Assembly (NCBI GenBank): GCA_036268295.1
Contig: DATAUK010000013.1
Location: 62,001-126,000, forward strand
Direction: 5' to 3'
From: DATAUK01 sp036268295
GTDB taxonomy: Bacteria; Actinomycetota; Actinomycetes; JAFAQI01
Length of the DNA: 64,000 nt
The position numbers and the translations under genes were made by a program. Positions 25,679 through 34,621 of this stretch are shown one piece after another (position 1 is the first letter of the stretch; each line of letters opens with the position of its first letter). The notes beneath the pieces were generated by a model. It made no database searches and was not told where the DNA came from. It saw nothing but the letters and a program-made list of their open reading frames with translations.

Positions 25679-26506
25679 ATGGCGGATCGACTACTGACCT
25701 TGATGGCTGTCCATGCTCACCCCGATGATGAGGCGACGGGCACCGGCGGCGTGCTCGCGATGGCTGCCGCGCAAGGGACCCGGACCGTGCTGGTCACCTG
25801 CACCGACGGCGGCTGCGGCGACGGCGAGGGCGGCGTCAAGCCGGGCGAGCCGGGACACGATCCCGCAACGGTCGTGGCGATGCGCCAACGCGAGCTTGAA
25901 GCCAGCTGCGCGGTCCTCAAGGTCGATCATCTGGAGCTGCTGGGGTACGCCGACTCCGGGATGATGGGCTGGCCGACCAACGACGTGTCTGCCTCGTTCT
26001 GGCAGACACCGGTCGATACCGCCGCCGCGAAGCTCGGTGAGCTGATCGAGCGCTACCAACCCGACGTGATCGTCACCTACGACGAGAACGGCTTCTACGG
26101 CCATCCTGACCACATCCAGGCCCACCGCGTGACGATGGCCGCGGTGGCTCGGACCGGCACTCCGGCGAAGGTCTACTGGACGACGGTGCCGCGATCGCTG
26201 ATGGAGGAGTTCGGCCGGGTGATGCGCGAGCTCGGCGCCGACTGGGACGAGGACGAGCCCGACTCCGGCGAGCCCGAGATCGGGCTGCCGGACGACGAGA
26301 TCACCACCTGGGTCGATGTCAGCGAGTACGGCGAGCAGAAGTACAACGCCTTGGCCGCGCACGCCAGCCAGGGCGAGAACATCTTCTTCCTGCAGATGGG
26401 TCTGGAGAAGTTCGTCGAGTACATGGGCGTCGAGCACTTCGTCCGGGTCCAGGACAAGTCCGGTGCGCCACTACCCGAGAGTGACCTGTTCGCCGGACTG
26501 CGTTAG
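25679..26506 (+). CDS. PIG-L family deacetylase, mycothiol amidase-like
   Basis: The 275-residue protein has the zinc motif AHPDDE at about residues 12-17 and the second signature TYDENGFYGHPDHIQAH near residue 135. These are shared with MshB (GlcNAc-inositol deacetylase) and Mca (mycothiol S-conjugate amidase). The YDENG-HPDH part and position next to a DUF664 gene favour a mycothiol-type substrate, but the loops differ from the Mca I remember, so specificity is open. ATG at 25679 is preferred over GTG at 25670. Confidence 0.82.
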   Translation: MADRLLTLMAVHAHPDDEATGTGGVLAMAAAQGTRTVLVTCTDGGCGDGEGGVKPGEPGHDPATVVAMRQRELEASCAVLKVDHLELLGYADSGMMGWPTNDVSASFWQTPVDTAAAKLGELIERYQPDVIVTYDENGFYGHPDHIQAHRVTMAAVARTGTPAKVYWTTVPRSLMEEFGRVMRELGADWDEDEPDSGEPEIGLPDDEITTWVDVSEYGEQKYNALAAHASQGENIFFLQMGLEKFVEYMGVEHFVRVQDKSGAPLPESDLFAGLR

Positions 26507-26514
26507 CCGCAACC

Positions 26515-26859
26515 GTGATCGAGGTCGACGAGGACACGTTCGGGACGCTCGTCGAGGCAGCACTCGACAGCATCCCTGACGACCTGCGCAAGCGGATGCG
26601 CAACGTCAGCGTCGTCGTCGAGGATCTCGGCGCCTCGTGGAACCTGCTCGGGCTCTACCAGGGCGTGCCATTGACCCAGCGCACCACGTCCTACGCCGGA
26701 TTCCTGCCGGACCGGATCACGATCTACCGGCTGCCGATCCTTCGCCGCTGCCGCACCCCCGAGGACGTGGTTCAGCAGGTCCGCATCACGGTCGTCCACG
26801 AGGTCGCGCATCACTTCGGGATCGGCGACGCCCGCCTGCACGAGCTGGGCTGGGCCTAG
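26515..26859 (+). CDS. Minimal zincin metallopeptidase-like protein
   Basis: The 114-residue protein belongs to the small zincin-like family PF06262. The zinc motif HEVAHHFGI near residue 95 is followed by DARLHELGW, giving the extended HExxHxxG-x-D pattern. LLGLYQGVPLTQRTT and ITIYRLPIL are also typical. Its function in the cell is unknown. GTG at 26515 starts eight bases after the deacetylase stop. Confidence 0.82.
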   Translation: MIEVDEDTFGTLVEAALDSIPDDLRKRMRNVSVVVEDLGASWNLLGLYQGVPLTQRTTSYAGFLPDRITIYRLPILRRCRTPEDVVQQVRITVVHEVAHHFGIGDARLHELGWA

Positions 26860-26931
26860 AAATTGAGGTGACTGCTGAGGACGACGACGCTACGGTCGGC
26901 GCAACAACAACGGAGCAAGGAGGTGGGTTTC

Positions 26932-27036
26932 ATGCCTGACGTGACATTCGCATGCCCCCACTCCTTCATCGTTGAGAGGTCTTCCGTTGTCTGCAAATCT
27001 TGCGTCCGTTGGCTGGGACGAGCAGTTCGCGGCTGA
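26932..27036 (+). CDS. 34-residue Cys-rich small protein overlapping rsgA
   Basis: An excellent ribosome-binding site, AAGGAGGTG at 26918-26926, lies five bases before this ATG. The frame encodes 34 residues with CPHSF near the start and VCKSC near residue 21, a possible zinc-binding pair. It overlaps the first 50 bases of rsgA in another frame. No family is recognised. It may be a small protein or a leader peptide that couples translation to rsgA. Confidence 0.45.
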   Translation: MPDVTFACPHSFIVERSSVVCKSCVRWLGRAVRG

Positions 27037-28012
27037 GTTCGAGCCGTATCACCACACTCACGTCGCCGCCCGGGTCAGTCGGGTCGACCGCGGCGCTGCC
27101 GAGTTGATCAGCGAGGCCGGCCCGCTTCGGGTCGAGCTCAGCCGAGCGCACGGCGAGCTGACGGTCGGCGACTGGGTCGCCATCGCCGACGGCCAGGTCG
27201 ACGCGATCCTGACCCGGCGTACTGCGATCGTCCGAGCCTCGCCGACCGGCCAGTCGAGTGCGCAGGCGCTGGTCGCGAACATCGACCACGTCCTCGTCGT
27301 CGTGCCGGCGATCCCGCGGCCGCGACTGGGGATGGTCGAGCGACTCGTCGCGCTGGCCTGGGACAGCGGCGCCTCGCCGGTCGTGGTCGTGACCAAGATC
27401 GACGTATCACCGGACCCCGAACGGGTCAGCGCCGAGATCGCCGAGGCGGCGCCCGGCTGCGACCTGGTCCTGGTCAGTGCAGTGACCGGTGAAGGCATGG
27501 CCGACGTGGCCGGCTACGACCGGCCGGGCCGCTCGCTGTGTCTGGTCGGACGATCGGGTGCCGGCAAGTCGACGCTGGCCAATGCACTGCTCGGCGTCGA
27601 CCACATGGCGGTGTTCGAGGTCCGGCAGGACGGCAAGGGCCGGCACACCACCACCCATCGCGAGCTGATGTCACTACCCGGCGGCGGCGTGCTGATCGAC
27701 ACCCCAGGGCTGCGCGGGGTCGGGATGTGGATCGCCGACGATGGCGTCGCGCAGACCTTCCCGGAGATCGAGTCGATGATGGCGTCCTGCCGGTTCAGTG
27801 ACTGCCGCCACGACAGCGAGCCTGGGTGCGCCGTGCTCGCGGCAGTCGAGGAGGGAAGCCTGCCGCAACGCCGGCTCGACAGCTGGCGCAAGCTCGGCCG
27901 CGAAGCGGAGTGGATCGCATCCCGCAGCGATGCCCGGCTCCGTCAGGAGCAGCAGCGGGTATGGAAGTTGCGGTCGGCCCAGACGCGTCGCTCGGGGCGG
28001 ATCCGGCCCTGA
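26987..28012 (+). CDS. rsgA: Ribosome small-subunit GTPase RsgA
   Basis: RsgA is a circularly permuted GTPase that checks the 30S decoding centre during assembly. The G4 motif TKID near residue 132 precedes the P-loop GRSGAGKST near 187 and G3 DTPGLRG near 239, the permuted order. A C-terminal zinc segment FSDCRHDSEPGC follows. TTG at 26987 was chosen because GAGAGG lies about seven bases upstream and the protein then starts SANLASVGWDEQF. TTG at 26972 is an alternative. Confidence 0.88.
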   Translation: MSANLASVGWDEQFAAEFEPYHHTHVAARVSRVDRGAAELISEAGPLRVELSRAHGELTVGDWVAIADGQVDAILTRRTAIVRASPTGQSSAQALVANIDHVLVVVPAIPRPRLGMVERLVALAWDSGASPVVVVTKIDVSPDPERVSAEIAEAAPGCDLVLVSAVTGEGMADVAGYDRPGRSLCLVGRSGAGKSTLANALLGVDHMAVFEVRQDGKGRHTTTHRELMSLPGGGVLIDTPGLRGVGMWIADDGVAQTFPEIESMMASCRFSDCRHDSEPGCAVLAAVEEGSLPQRRLDSWRKLGREAEWIASRSDARLRQEQQRVWKLRSAQTRRSGRIRP

Positions 28013-28029
28013 ACCGGTAGCGTCGCAGG

Positions 28030-28851
28030 ATGGCTGAAGCTCCTCGACCGTGGGCTCCCGACAGCCAGTACGAGGAGCTTCTGGGCCACGTCCTGGACGC
28101 CGGAACGCACAAGCCCGACCGCACCGGGACCGGCACCCGCAGTGTGTTCGGCCGTCAGCTACGCTTCCCGCTCGACCGCGGATTCCCTTTGATCACAACG
28201 AAACGGGTCCACTTCCGGTCGGTCGCGGTGGAGCTGCTCTGGTTTCTTCGCGGCGACAGCAACGTCACCTGGCTGCGCGACAACGGTGTCACGATCTGGG
28301 ACGAGTGGGCCGACCCGGCCGGCGACCTCGGCCCGGTGTACGGCGTTCAATGGCGGTCCTGGCCGGCGCCCGACGGCACCACGATCGACCAGATCAGCGG
28401 CGTCCTGGACCTGCTGCGAACCGATCCGAACTCCCGCCGGATGGTGGTCTCGGCCTGGAACGTCGGCGAGATCCCGAAGATGGCGCTGCCGCCGTGCCAC
28501 GCGCTGTTCCAGTTCTATGTCGCCGAGGGCCGGCTCTCCTGCCAGCTCTACCAGCGCAGCGCCGATCTGTTCCTCGGCGTGCCGTTCAACATCGCCAGCT
28601 ATGCGTTGCTGATCCATCTGCTCGCGCAGCAGGCCGACCTCGAGGTCGGCGACCTGGTGTGGACCGGTGGTGACTGCCACATCTACGACAACCACCATCG
28701 GCAGGTCACCGAGCAGCTCTCCCGTGAGGTCCTGCCCTTCCCTGAGCTGAAGGTCGGCAAAGCGGCCTCGCTGTTCGACTACACCTACGAGGACTTCGAG
28801 CTGGTCGGCTACGAGCATCACCCGGCGCTGCCGGCACCCGTCGCAGTGTGA
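28030..28851 (+). CDS. thyA: Thymidylate synthase ThyA
   Basis: ThyA methylates dUMP to dTMP with methylene-tetrahydrofolate, yielding dihydrofolate. The 273-residue protein shows DRTGTGTRSVFG, the catalytic Cys156 in ALPPCHALFQF, QLYQRSADLFLGVPFNIASYA and the C-terminal VAV. The next gene is folA, overlapping by four bases, which recycles dihydrofolate, so the pair works as a unit. No thyX gene is seen in the window. Confidence 0.97.
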   Translation: MAEAPRPWAPDSQYEELLGHVLDAGTHKPDRTGTGTRSVFGRQLRFPLDRGFPLITTKRVHFRSVAVELLWFLRGDSNVTWLRDNGVTIWDEWADPAGDLGPVYGVQWRSWPAPDGTTIDQISGVLDLLRTDPNSRRMVVSAWNVGEIPKMALPPCHALFQFYVAEGRLSCQLYQRSADLFLGVPFNIASYALLIHLLAQQADLEVGDLVWTGGDCHIYDNHHRQVTEQLSREVLPFPELKVGKAASLFDYTYEDFELVGYEHHPALPAPVAV

Positions 28852-29378
28852 AGATCTCGTTGATCTGGGCGCAGGCCGCCGATCGGGTGATCGGCAACGC
28901 CGGCGCGATTCCCTGGCGGCTGCCCGAGGACATGGCGATGTTCCGCTCGCTGACGATGGGCTCGACCGTCGTGATGGGCCGGGTGACCTGGGAGTCCCTG
29001 CCGCCGCGGTTTCGCCCGCTCGAAGGTCGCCGCAACCTCGTCCTGACCCGCCGGTCCGACTGGGCCGAACCTGGCGCTGTCGCCGTACCGTCGCTCGACG
29101 CGGCGATCGAGGCGGCCGACGGTCCGCTCTGGGTGATCGGCGGCTCCCAGGTGTACGCCGACGCCTTGCGGGTCGCGTCGTCGGTTGTGATGACCGAGGT
29201 CGATGCGTCCTACGACGGGGACACGTTCGCGCCGGTACTCGACGAATCCTGGACGGTCGCGACCCGCGAGCCGACAGCCGGCTGGAGCACTTCGACCACC
29301 GGGATCCGCTATCGGGTCACGACGTACGTCCGCGCGGACGCGGCGGCCAGCGGATGTCCGCCCGGCGCGATATCTTGA
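28848..29378 (+). CDS. folA: Dihydrofolate reductase
   Basis: FolA reduces dihydrofolate to tetrahydrofolate with NADPH. The 176-residue protein shows IWAQAADRVIGNAGAIPWRLPEDM-type start with the conserved PW pair, TVVMGRVTWESLP, RRNLVLTR and WVIGGSQVYADAL. GTG at 28848 overlaps the thyA stop. The C-terminus carries a short extra tail after the usual end. Confidence 0.95.
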   Translation: MKISLIWAQAADRVIGNAGAIPWRLPEDMAMFRSLTMGSTVVMGRVTWESLPPRFRPLEGRRNLVLTRRSDWAEPGAVAVPSLDAAIEAADGPLWVIGGSQVYADALRVASSVVMTEVDASYDGDTFAPVLDESWTVATREPTAGWSTSTTGIRYRVTTYVRADAAASGCPPGAIS

Positions 29379-29383
29379 GCCCT

Positions 29384-30265
29384 ATGTCCGCTCCGTTTGG
29401 TCGCGTCCTGACCGCGATGATCACGCCGTTCACGGCCGACGGCGCCCTCGACACCGATGGCGCTCAGCGCCTGGCCACCCACCTCGTCGACGCCGGCAAC
29501 GACGGCCTGGTCATCAGCGGCACGACGGGGGAGTCGCCGACCACGAGTGACGAGGAGAAGGACGCGCTGCTGCGGGCGGTCGTCGAGGCGGTCGGTGACC
29601 GCGCTCACGTCATCGCCGGCGTTGGCACGTTCGATACCGCCCACACCGTTGAGCTGGCGCGTCACGCCGAGAAGGCGGGCGCCGCCGGTCTGCTCGTCGT
29701 CACGCCGTACTACTCCAAGCCGCCGCAGGATGGGCTCTACCAGCACTTCACCGCGGTCGCCGACGCGACCGGGCTGCCCTCGATGCTCTACGACATCCCG
29801 ACACGAAGCGGCACCCCGATCCGCACTGAGACCATGCTGCGCCTCGCCGAGCATCCGCAGATCGTCGCCGTGAAGGACGCCAAGGATGACCTCGGCGCGT
29901 CCTCCCATGTCCTCGCCCAGACCGACCTGGCCTACTACTGCGGCACCGACATGCTCAACCTGCCACTGCTCTCGATCGGCGGGGTCGGCTTCGTCAGCGT
30001 CGTCTCGCACCTCGTCACCCCGCAGCTGGTCGAGCTGGTCGCGGCGTACGACGACGGGCGGGTCGCCGAGGCCGCGGCGATCCACCAGCGGCTTGCCGGG
30101 GTCTACACCGCCTTGTTCCGCACCCAGGGCGTGATCCTCACCAAGGCGGCGCTGCGGCTGCAGGACCTGCCGGGCGGTCCGGTGCGGCTGCCGCTGGTTG
30201 ATGCCACCGATGAGGAGATCGCGACATTACGCACCGAGCTGAAGGCATCCGGTTTGACGCTGTGA
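29384..30265 (+). CDS. dapA: 4-hydroxy-tetrahydrodipicolinate synthase
   Basis: DapA condenses pyruvate with aspartate semialdehyde, the first step toward diaminopimelate. The 293-residue protein has the substrate loop SGTTGESPT, the Tyr in LYDIPTRSGTPI and the Schiff-base Lys in IVAVKDAKDD near residue 166. ATG at 29384 gives the usual actinobacterial N-terminus. It stands directly before the RNase J gene, a conserved actinobacterial pair. Confidence 0.96.
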   Translation: MSAPFGRVLTAMITPFTADGALDTDGAQRLATHLVDAGNDGLVISGTTGESPTTSDEEKDALLRAVVEAVGDRAHVIAGVGTFDTAHTVELARHAEKAGAAGLLVVTPYYSKPPQDGLYQHFTAVADATGLPSMLYDIPTRSGTPIRTETMLRLAEHPQIVAVKDAKDDLGASSHVLAQTDLAYYCGTDMLNLPLLSIGGVGFVSVVSHLVTPQLVELVAAYDDGRVAEAAAIHQRLAGVYTALFRTQGVILTKAALRLQDLPGGPVRLPLVDATDEEIATLRTELKASGLTL

Positions 30266-30275
30266 GCTGGCAGCA

Positions 30276-31964
30276 GTGAGCCACCCGCACCCCGACCTCG
30301 GGACCCCGCCGCCGCTGCCGGACGGTGGGCTGCGCGTCGTCGCACTCGGCGGGATCGGCGAGATCGGCCGCAACATGACGGTGTTCGAGCACCGCGGCCG
30401 GCTGCTGATCGTCGACTGCGGCGTGCTGTTTCCCGAGACCGAGCAGCCGGGCGTCGACCTGATCCTGCCTGATTTCTCCTACCTCGCGGAGCGCTGGGAC
30501 GACCTCGACGCGGTCATCCTCACCCACGGCCACGAGGACCACATCGGCGCCGTGCCCTACTTGTTGCGCGAGAAGCCCGATGTCCCGCTGATCGGGTCGC
30601 GGCTGACGCTGGCGCTGATCGAGGGCAAGCTGCAGGAGCACCGGATCAAGCCGCTGACGCTCGAGGTCAAGGAGGGCCAGACCGAGCAGCTCGGGCCGTT
30701 CGCCTGCGAGTTCTTCGCGGTCAACCATTCGATCCCCGACGCGCTCGGGGTGGCGATCCGCACGGCGGCCGGCACCGTCCTTCACACCGGCGACTTCAAG
30801 ATGGACCAGCTCCCGCTCGACGGCCGGATCACCGACCTCGGCGGCTGGGCCCGGCTCGGCCGCGAGGGCGTCGACCTGCTGATGAGCGACTCGACGAACG
30901 CCGAGGTGCCGGGCTTCGTCACCGCCGAGCGCGAGATCCGCCCGGTGCTCGAGGACGTCTTCCGCGGCGCCAACCGCCGGGTGATTGTCGCCTGCTTCGC
31001 CTCCCACGTGCACCGGGTGCAGCAGGTGTTCGACGTCGCGCATGCCCACCATCGCCGGGTGGCGCTGATCGGCCGCTCGATGGTGCGCAACATGGGAATC
31101 GCCCGTGACCTCGGCTATCTCAAGGTCCCGCCCGGGCTGGTCGCCGACCTGCGTGACATCGAGAGCCTGCCGCCCGAGCAGGTCGTGCTGGTCTCGACCG
31201 GCTCGCAGGGCGAGCCGATGTCGGCGCTGTCCCGGATGGCCAACCGCGCCCACCAGCAGATCCGGATCGAGCCGGGGGACACCGTCGTGCTCGCCTCGTC
31301 GCTGGTGCCGGGCAACGAGAGCGCCGTCTTCCGGGTGATCAACGGCCTCAACCGGCTCGGCGCCCACGTCGTACATAAAGAGACCGCGCTGGTGCATGTC
31401 TCCGGCCACGCCCCGGCCGGCGAGCTGCTCTATGTCCTCAACATGACCCGGCCCTCGAACGTGATGCCGATCCACGGCGAGTGGCGGCATCTGCGTGCCC
31501 ACGCCGAGCTCGCGGTCGCCTCCGGCGTGCCGCGGGACAACGTCGTGCTCGCCGACGACGGCGTGGTGGTCGACCTGATCGACGGCCAGGCCAAGATCGT
31601 CGGCGCGATCCCGGCAGGTTACGTCTACGTCGACGGGCTCGGCGTCGGCGACCTCGGCGAGCAGGAGCTCAAGGACCGGCTGATCCTCGGGGGCGACGGC
31701 TTCGTCACGGTCGTGATCGTGGTCGACTCGGTCACCGGCAAGATGACCACGGTGCCGGAGATCCTGGCGCGCGGGTTCTCCGAGGACACCGCGGCGTTCG
31801 AGGCGGTGCTGCCGCTTGTCGAGGAGGCGATGGCATCGGCCGCTCGCGAGGGCATCGGCGACCGGCACGAGCTGCAGCAACGGGTACGCCGAGTCGTCGG
31901 CAAGTGGGTGAGCGACACCTACCGGCGCCGCCCGATGATCATTCCGGTCGTGATCGAGGTCTGA
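30276..31964 (+). CDS. rnj: Ribonuclease J
   Basis: RNase J is a beta-CASP metallo-beta-lactamase nuclease with endo- and 5'-exonuclease activity on RNA. The 562-residue protein shows the zinc motif THGHEDHIG near residue 84, HTGDFKMDQ near 170, SDSTNAE and the beta-CASP GRSMVRNMG and PVHG-like MPIHGEWRHLRAHA segments. A C-terminal RNase J domain follows. GTG at 30276 starts ten bases after dapA. Confidence 0.95.
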   Translation: MSHPHPDLGTPPPLPDGGLRVVALGGIGEIGRNMTVFEHRGRLLIVDCGVLFPETEQPGVDLILPDFSYLAERWDDLDAVILTHGHEDHIGAVPYLLREKPDVPLIGSRLTLALIEGKLQEHRIKPLTLEVKEGQTEQLGPFACEFFAVNHSIPDALGVAIRTAAGTVLHTGDFKMDQLPLDGRITDLGGWARLGREGVDLLMSDSTNAEVPGFVTAEREIRPVLEDVFRGANRRVIVACFASHVHRVQQVFDVAHAHHRRVALIGRSMVRNMGIARDLGYLKVPPGLVADLRDIESLPPEQVVLVSTGSQGEPMSALSRMANRAHQQIRIEPGDTVVLASSLVPGNESAVFRVINGLNRLGAHVVHKETALVHVSGHAPAGELLYVLNMTRPSNVMPIHGEWRHLRAHAELAVASGVPRDNVVLADDGVVVDLIDGQAKIVGAIPAGYVYVDGLGVGDLGEQELKDRLILGGDGFVTVVIVVDSVTGKMTTVPEILARGFSEDTAAFEAVLPLVEEAMASAAREGIGDRHELQQRVRRVVGKWVSDTYRRRPMIIPVVIEV

Positions 31965-32038
31965 CCTGCCCGCATTCTTGCTGCCTGGCTGCTGCGTGGC
32001 TGGTGTGACTGATGTGACGCAAGCGTTAAGGTGCTGGG

Positions 32039-34525
32039 GTGGCAACGAAGACTTCCCCGCGCCCACGATCGGGCACCAGCAGGCGCAAACCGGCCGCGCG
32101 CAAGACCACTTCGGCGCGTAAGCCGGCCCCGCGGCGGAAGCCGGCGGCGCGCAAAGCTCCGCCGCGGCGTAAACCGGCGGCGCGCAAACCCGCTGCCAGG
32201 CGGGCGCCGGCTCGACGCGGGCCGGGTGTGCCGACCAGGTTGGTTCGCGCCTTCGGGCGGATGCTGCTCGGGATCTGGATGCTGCTCGCGCACGCCGTGG
32301 GTGCGACGGTGCGCTCGCTCGGCGGTGGCGCCCGCGACCTCGATCCGGCGCATCGCCGCGACGGCGCCGGCCTTGCCGCGATCGCCGCCGCGCTGGTGAT
32401 CGCCGTCGGCGCGTGGGCCGACTCGGCCGGACCGCTCGGCCATCACTTGACCTCGGTGCTGCGGACCTTGATCGGCTCCGGCGTCATGATCCTGCCGATC
32501 GCGCTGGTCCTCGGCGCGGTCACGCTGCTGCGCCGGCCGGCCTCCGAAGGCCCGCGTGGCCGGGTTGTCGTCGGCTGGCTCGCGGTGGCGGTCGGCGTGC
32601 TCGGGATCCTTGATCTTGCGCACCGCGACCCGTCGGCGTCGGCGGCGCGACGCGGCGCGGGCGGGCTGCTCGGCGTACTCGCCGGATCGCCGCTCGGCAC
32701 TGCGCTGACCGCTTACCTCGCCATCCCGGTGCTGGCCCTGATCGCGGTCTTCGGGCTGCTGGTCGTGACCGGCACGCCGCTTCACGCCGTCCCGGACCGG
32801 TTGCGCGCGCTGCGCCCCGACCCCGAAGACGACGACATCATCGAGGTGCCGGACCTCGACGAGGGCATGCTCGCGACCGAGCCGCTGCGCCGTGGTCGCG
32901 GCGGGCGTCGGCAGGCAGGCTCGATCACCACCAATCCTGATGCGCCGTTCGCGGCGTCACCCGTCCTGGCCGAGAACGTGCCGGAGATCCCGCAGACGAT
33001 CACGATCCCGGAAGCGGGAGTGCCGGCGAAGACCGTCAAGCAGCTCCGGCTCGGCGACGGCACCTACCAGCTGCCGGCGCTCACGATGCTGCGCGAGGGC
33101 TCGGCGCCCAAGACCCGGAGCAAGGCCAACGACATTGTCATCGACGCGCTCACTCAGGTCTTCGCCGAGTTTGAGGTCGACGCTGCGGTGACCGGCTTCA
33201 CCCGCGGCCCGACGGTGACCCGCTACGAGGTCGAGCTCGGCCCGGCGGTCAAGGTGGAGCGGATCAAGGCACTGCAACGCAACATCGCGTACGCCGTCAA
33301 GAGCCCGGACGTCCGGATCATCGACGTCATCCCGGGCAAGTCCGCGATCGGCATCGAGATCCCCAACACCGACCGCGAGACGGTCAGCCTCGGCGACGTG
33401 CTCCGCTCGCCGGTCGCCGGCCGGGACCACCACCCGCTCGTGGTCGCGCTCGGCAAGGATGTCGAAGGTCGGTTCATTGCGGCCAACCTCGCCAAGATGC
33501 CGCACATTCTCATCGCCGGCGCGACCGGAGCCGGCAAGAGCACCTGCATCAACACACTTATCACCTCAGTGCTGGCACGATCGACGCCAGATGAGGTTCG
33601 GCTGGTGCTGATCGACCCGAAGCGGGTCGAGCTCACTCACTACCAGGGCGTGCCGCACCTGATCACGCCGATCATCACCAACCCGAAGAAGGCCTCGGAC
33701 GCCTTGCAGTGGGTCGTGCGCGAGATGGAAATGCGCTACGACGACATGGAGGCCGCCGGCGTCCGCCACATCGACGACTTCAACGCGAAGTTCCGCGCCG
33801 GCAAGATCACGGTGCCACCGGGAAGCGACCGGACGTTCGCGTCGTACCCCTATCTGCTGGTGGTCGTCGACGAGCTCGCCGACCTGATGATGGTGGCGCC
33901 GCGCGACGTCGAGGACGCGGTGGTCCGGATCACCCAGCTCGCACGCGCCGCCGGCATCCATCTGGTGCTCGCGACCCAGCGGCCCAGCGTCGATGTCGTC
34001 ACCGGCCTGATCAAGGCGAACGTGCCGAGCCGACTCGCGTTCGCGACCGCGAGCCTGGCCGACTCCCGGGTCATCCTCGACCAGCCGGGTGCCGAGAAGC
34101 TCGTCGGCGGCGGCGATGCGCTGTTCCTGCCGATGGGTGAGAGCAAGCCGATCCGGCTGCAGGGAGCCTACGTCTCGGACTCCGAGATCGATGCCGTGGT
34201 CAAGCACTGCACGACCCAGACGCAGCCGAGCTATCGCGAGGACGTCACCGCAACTGTGGCACCGAGCCGGCGGGAGGCCGATGAGGAGGTCGGCGACGAT
34301 CTCGACCTGCTGTGCCAGGCCGTCGAGCTGGTCGTGACCACCCAGTTCGGCTCGACGTCGATGCTGCAACGCAAGCTGCGGGTCGGGTTCGCCAAGGCCG
34401 GCCGGCTGATGGACCTGATGGAAAGCCGGGGCGTCGTCGGCCCGAGCGAGGGCTCCAAGGCGCGTGACGTGCTGGTGCGCCCCGAGGAGATCGAGAGCAT
34501 CATCGGGACGCTTCGCGGCGACTGA
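32039..34525 (+). CDS. ftsK: DNA translocase FtsK/SpoIIIE
   Basis: FtsK pumps DNA at the closing septum. The 828-residue protein begins with an unusual Lys/Arg/Pro/Ala-rich stretch (about residues 1-65) with repeated KPAARK units. About four membrane segments lie between residues 75 and 255, and then comes the motor. The P-loop GATGAGKST begins at residue 494, Walker B LLVVVDELADLM lies near 610, and ATQRPSVDVVTGLIKANVPSR follows. A gamma winged helix (SMLQRKLRVGFAKAGRLMDLME) near the end reads oriented DNA signals. Confidence 0.95.
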   Translation: MATKTSPRPRSGTSRRKPAARKTTSARKPAPRRKPAARKAPPRRKPAARKPAARRAPARRGPGVPTRLVRAFGRMLLGIWMLLAHAVGATVRSLGGGARDLDPAHRRDGAGLAAIAAALVIAVGAWADSAGPLGHHLTSVLRTLIGSGVMILPIALVLGAVTLLRRPASEGPRGRVVVGWLAVAVGVLGILDLAHRDPSASAARRGAGGLLGVLAGSPLGTALTAYLAIPVLALIAVFGLLVVTGTPLHAVPDRLRALRPDPEDDDIIEVPDLDEGMLATEPLRRGRGGRRQAGSITTNPDAPFAASPVLAENVPEIPQTITIPEAGVPAKTVKQLRLGDGTYQLPALTMLREGSAPKTRSKANDIVIDALTQVFAEFEVDAAVTGFTRGPTVTRYEVELGPAVKVERIKALQRNIAYAVKSPDVRIIDVIPGKSAIGIEIPNTDRETVSLGDVLRSPVAGRDHHPLVVALGKDVEGRFIAANLAKMPHILIAGATGAGKSTCINTLITSVLARSTPDEVRLVLIDPKRVELTHYQGVPHLITPIITNPKKASDALQWVVREMEMRYDDMEAAGVRHIDDFNAKFRAGKITVPPGSDRTFASYPYLLVVVDELADLMMVAPRDVEDAVVRITQLARAAGIHLVLATQRPSVDVVTGLIKANVPSRLAFATASLADSRVILDQPGAEKLVGGGDALFLPMGESKPIRLQGAYVSDSEIDAVVKHCTTQTQPSYREDVTATVAPSRREADEEVGDDLDLLCQAVELVVTTQFGSTSMLQRKLRVGFAKAGRLMDLMESRGVVGPSEGSKARDVLVRPEEIESIIGTLRGD

Positions 34526-34556
34526 GCGCCTCGCCGACCGCGGCGAAACCCGGGCG

Positions 34557-34585
34557 TTGCGGAGCGATTCCGCCGGTCCTAGACT
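34557..34585 (+). promoter_or_regulatory. Candidate promoter for the RodZ-like gene
   Basis: TTGCGG at 34557-34562 and TAGACT at 34580-34585 are spaced by 17 bases, a plausible housekeeping -35/-10 pair. Transcription would start near 34592. That falls after the in-frame GTG at 34586 and so supports the downstream start at 34622. Confidence 0.35.
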
Positions 34586-34621
34586 GTGCCTCTGGATCAC
34601 CCTGCTAAGAAGGCCGGTTCT

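Noticed and set aside
30138..32066. Minus-strand open frame of about 640 codons opposite rnj
   Set aside because: Shadow frame, rich in Arg/Asp/His, with no family signature.
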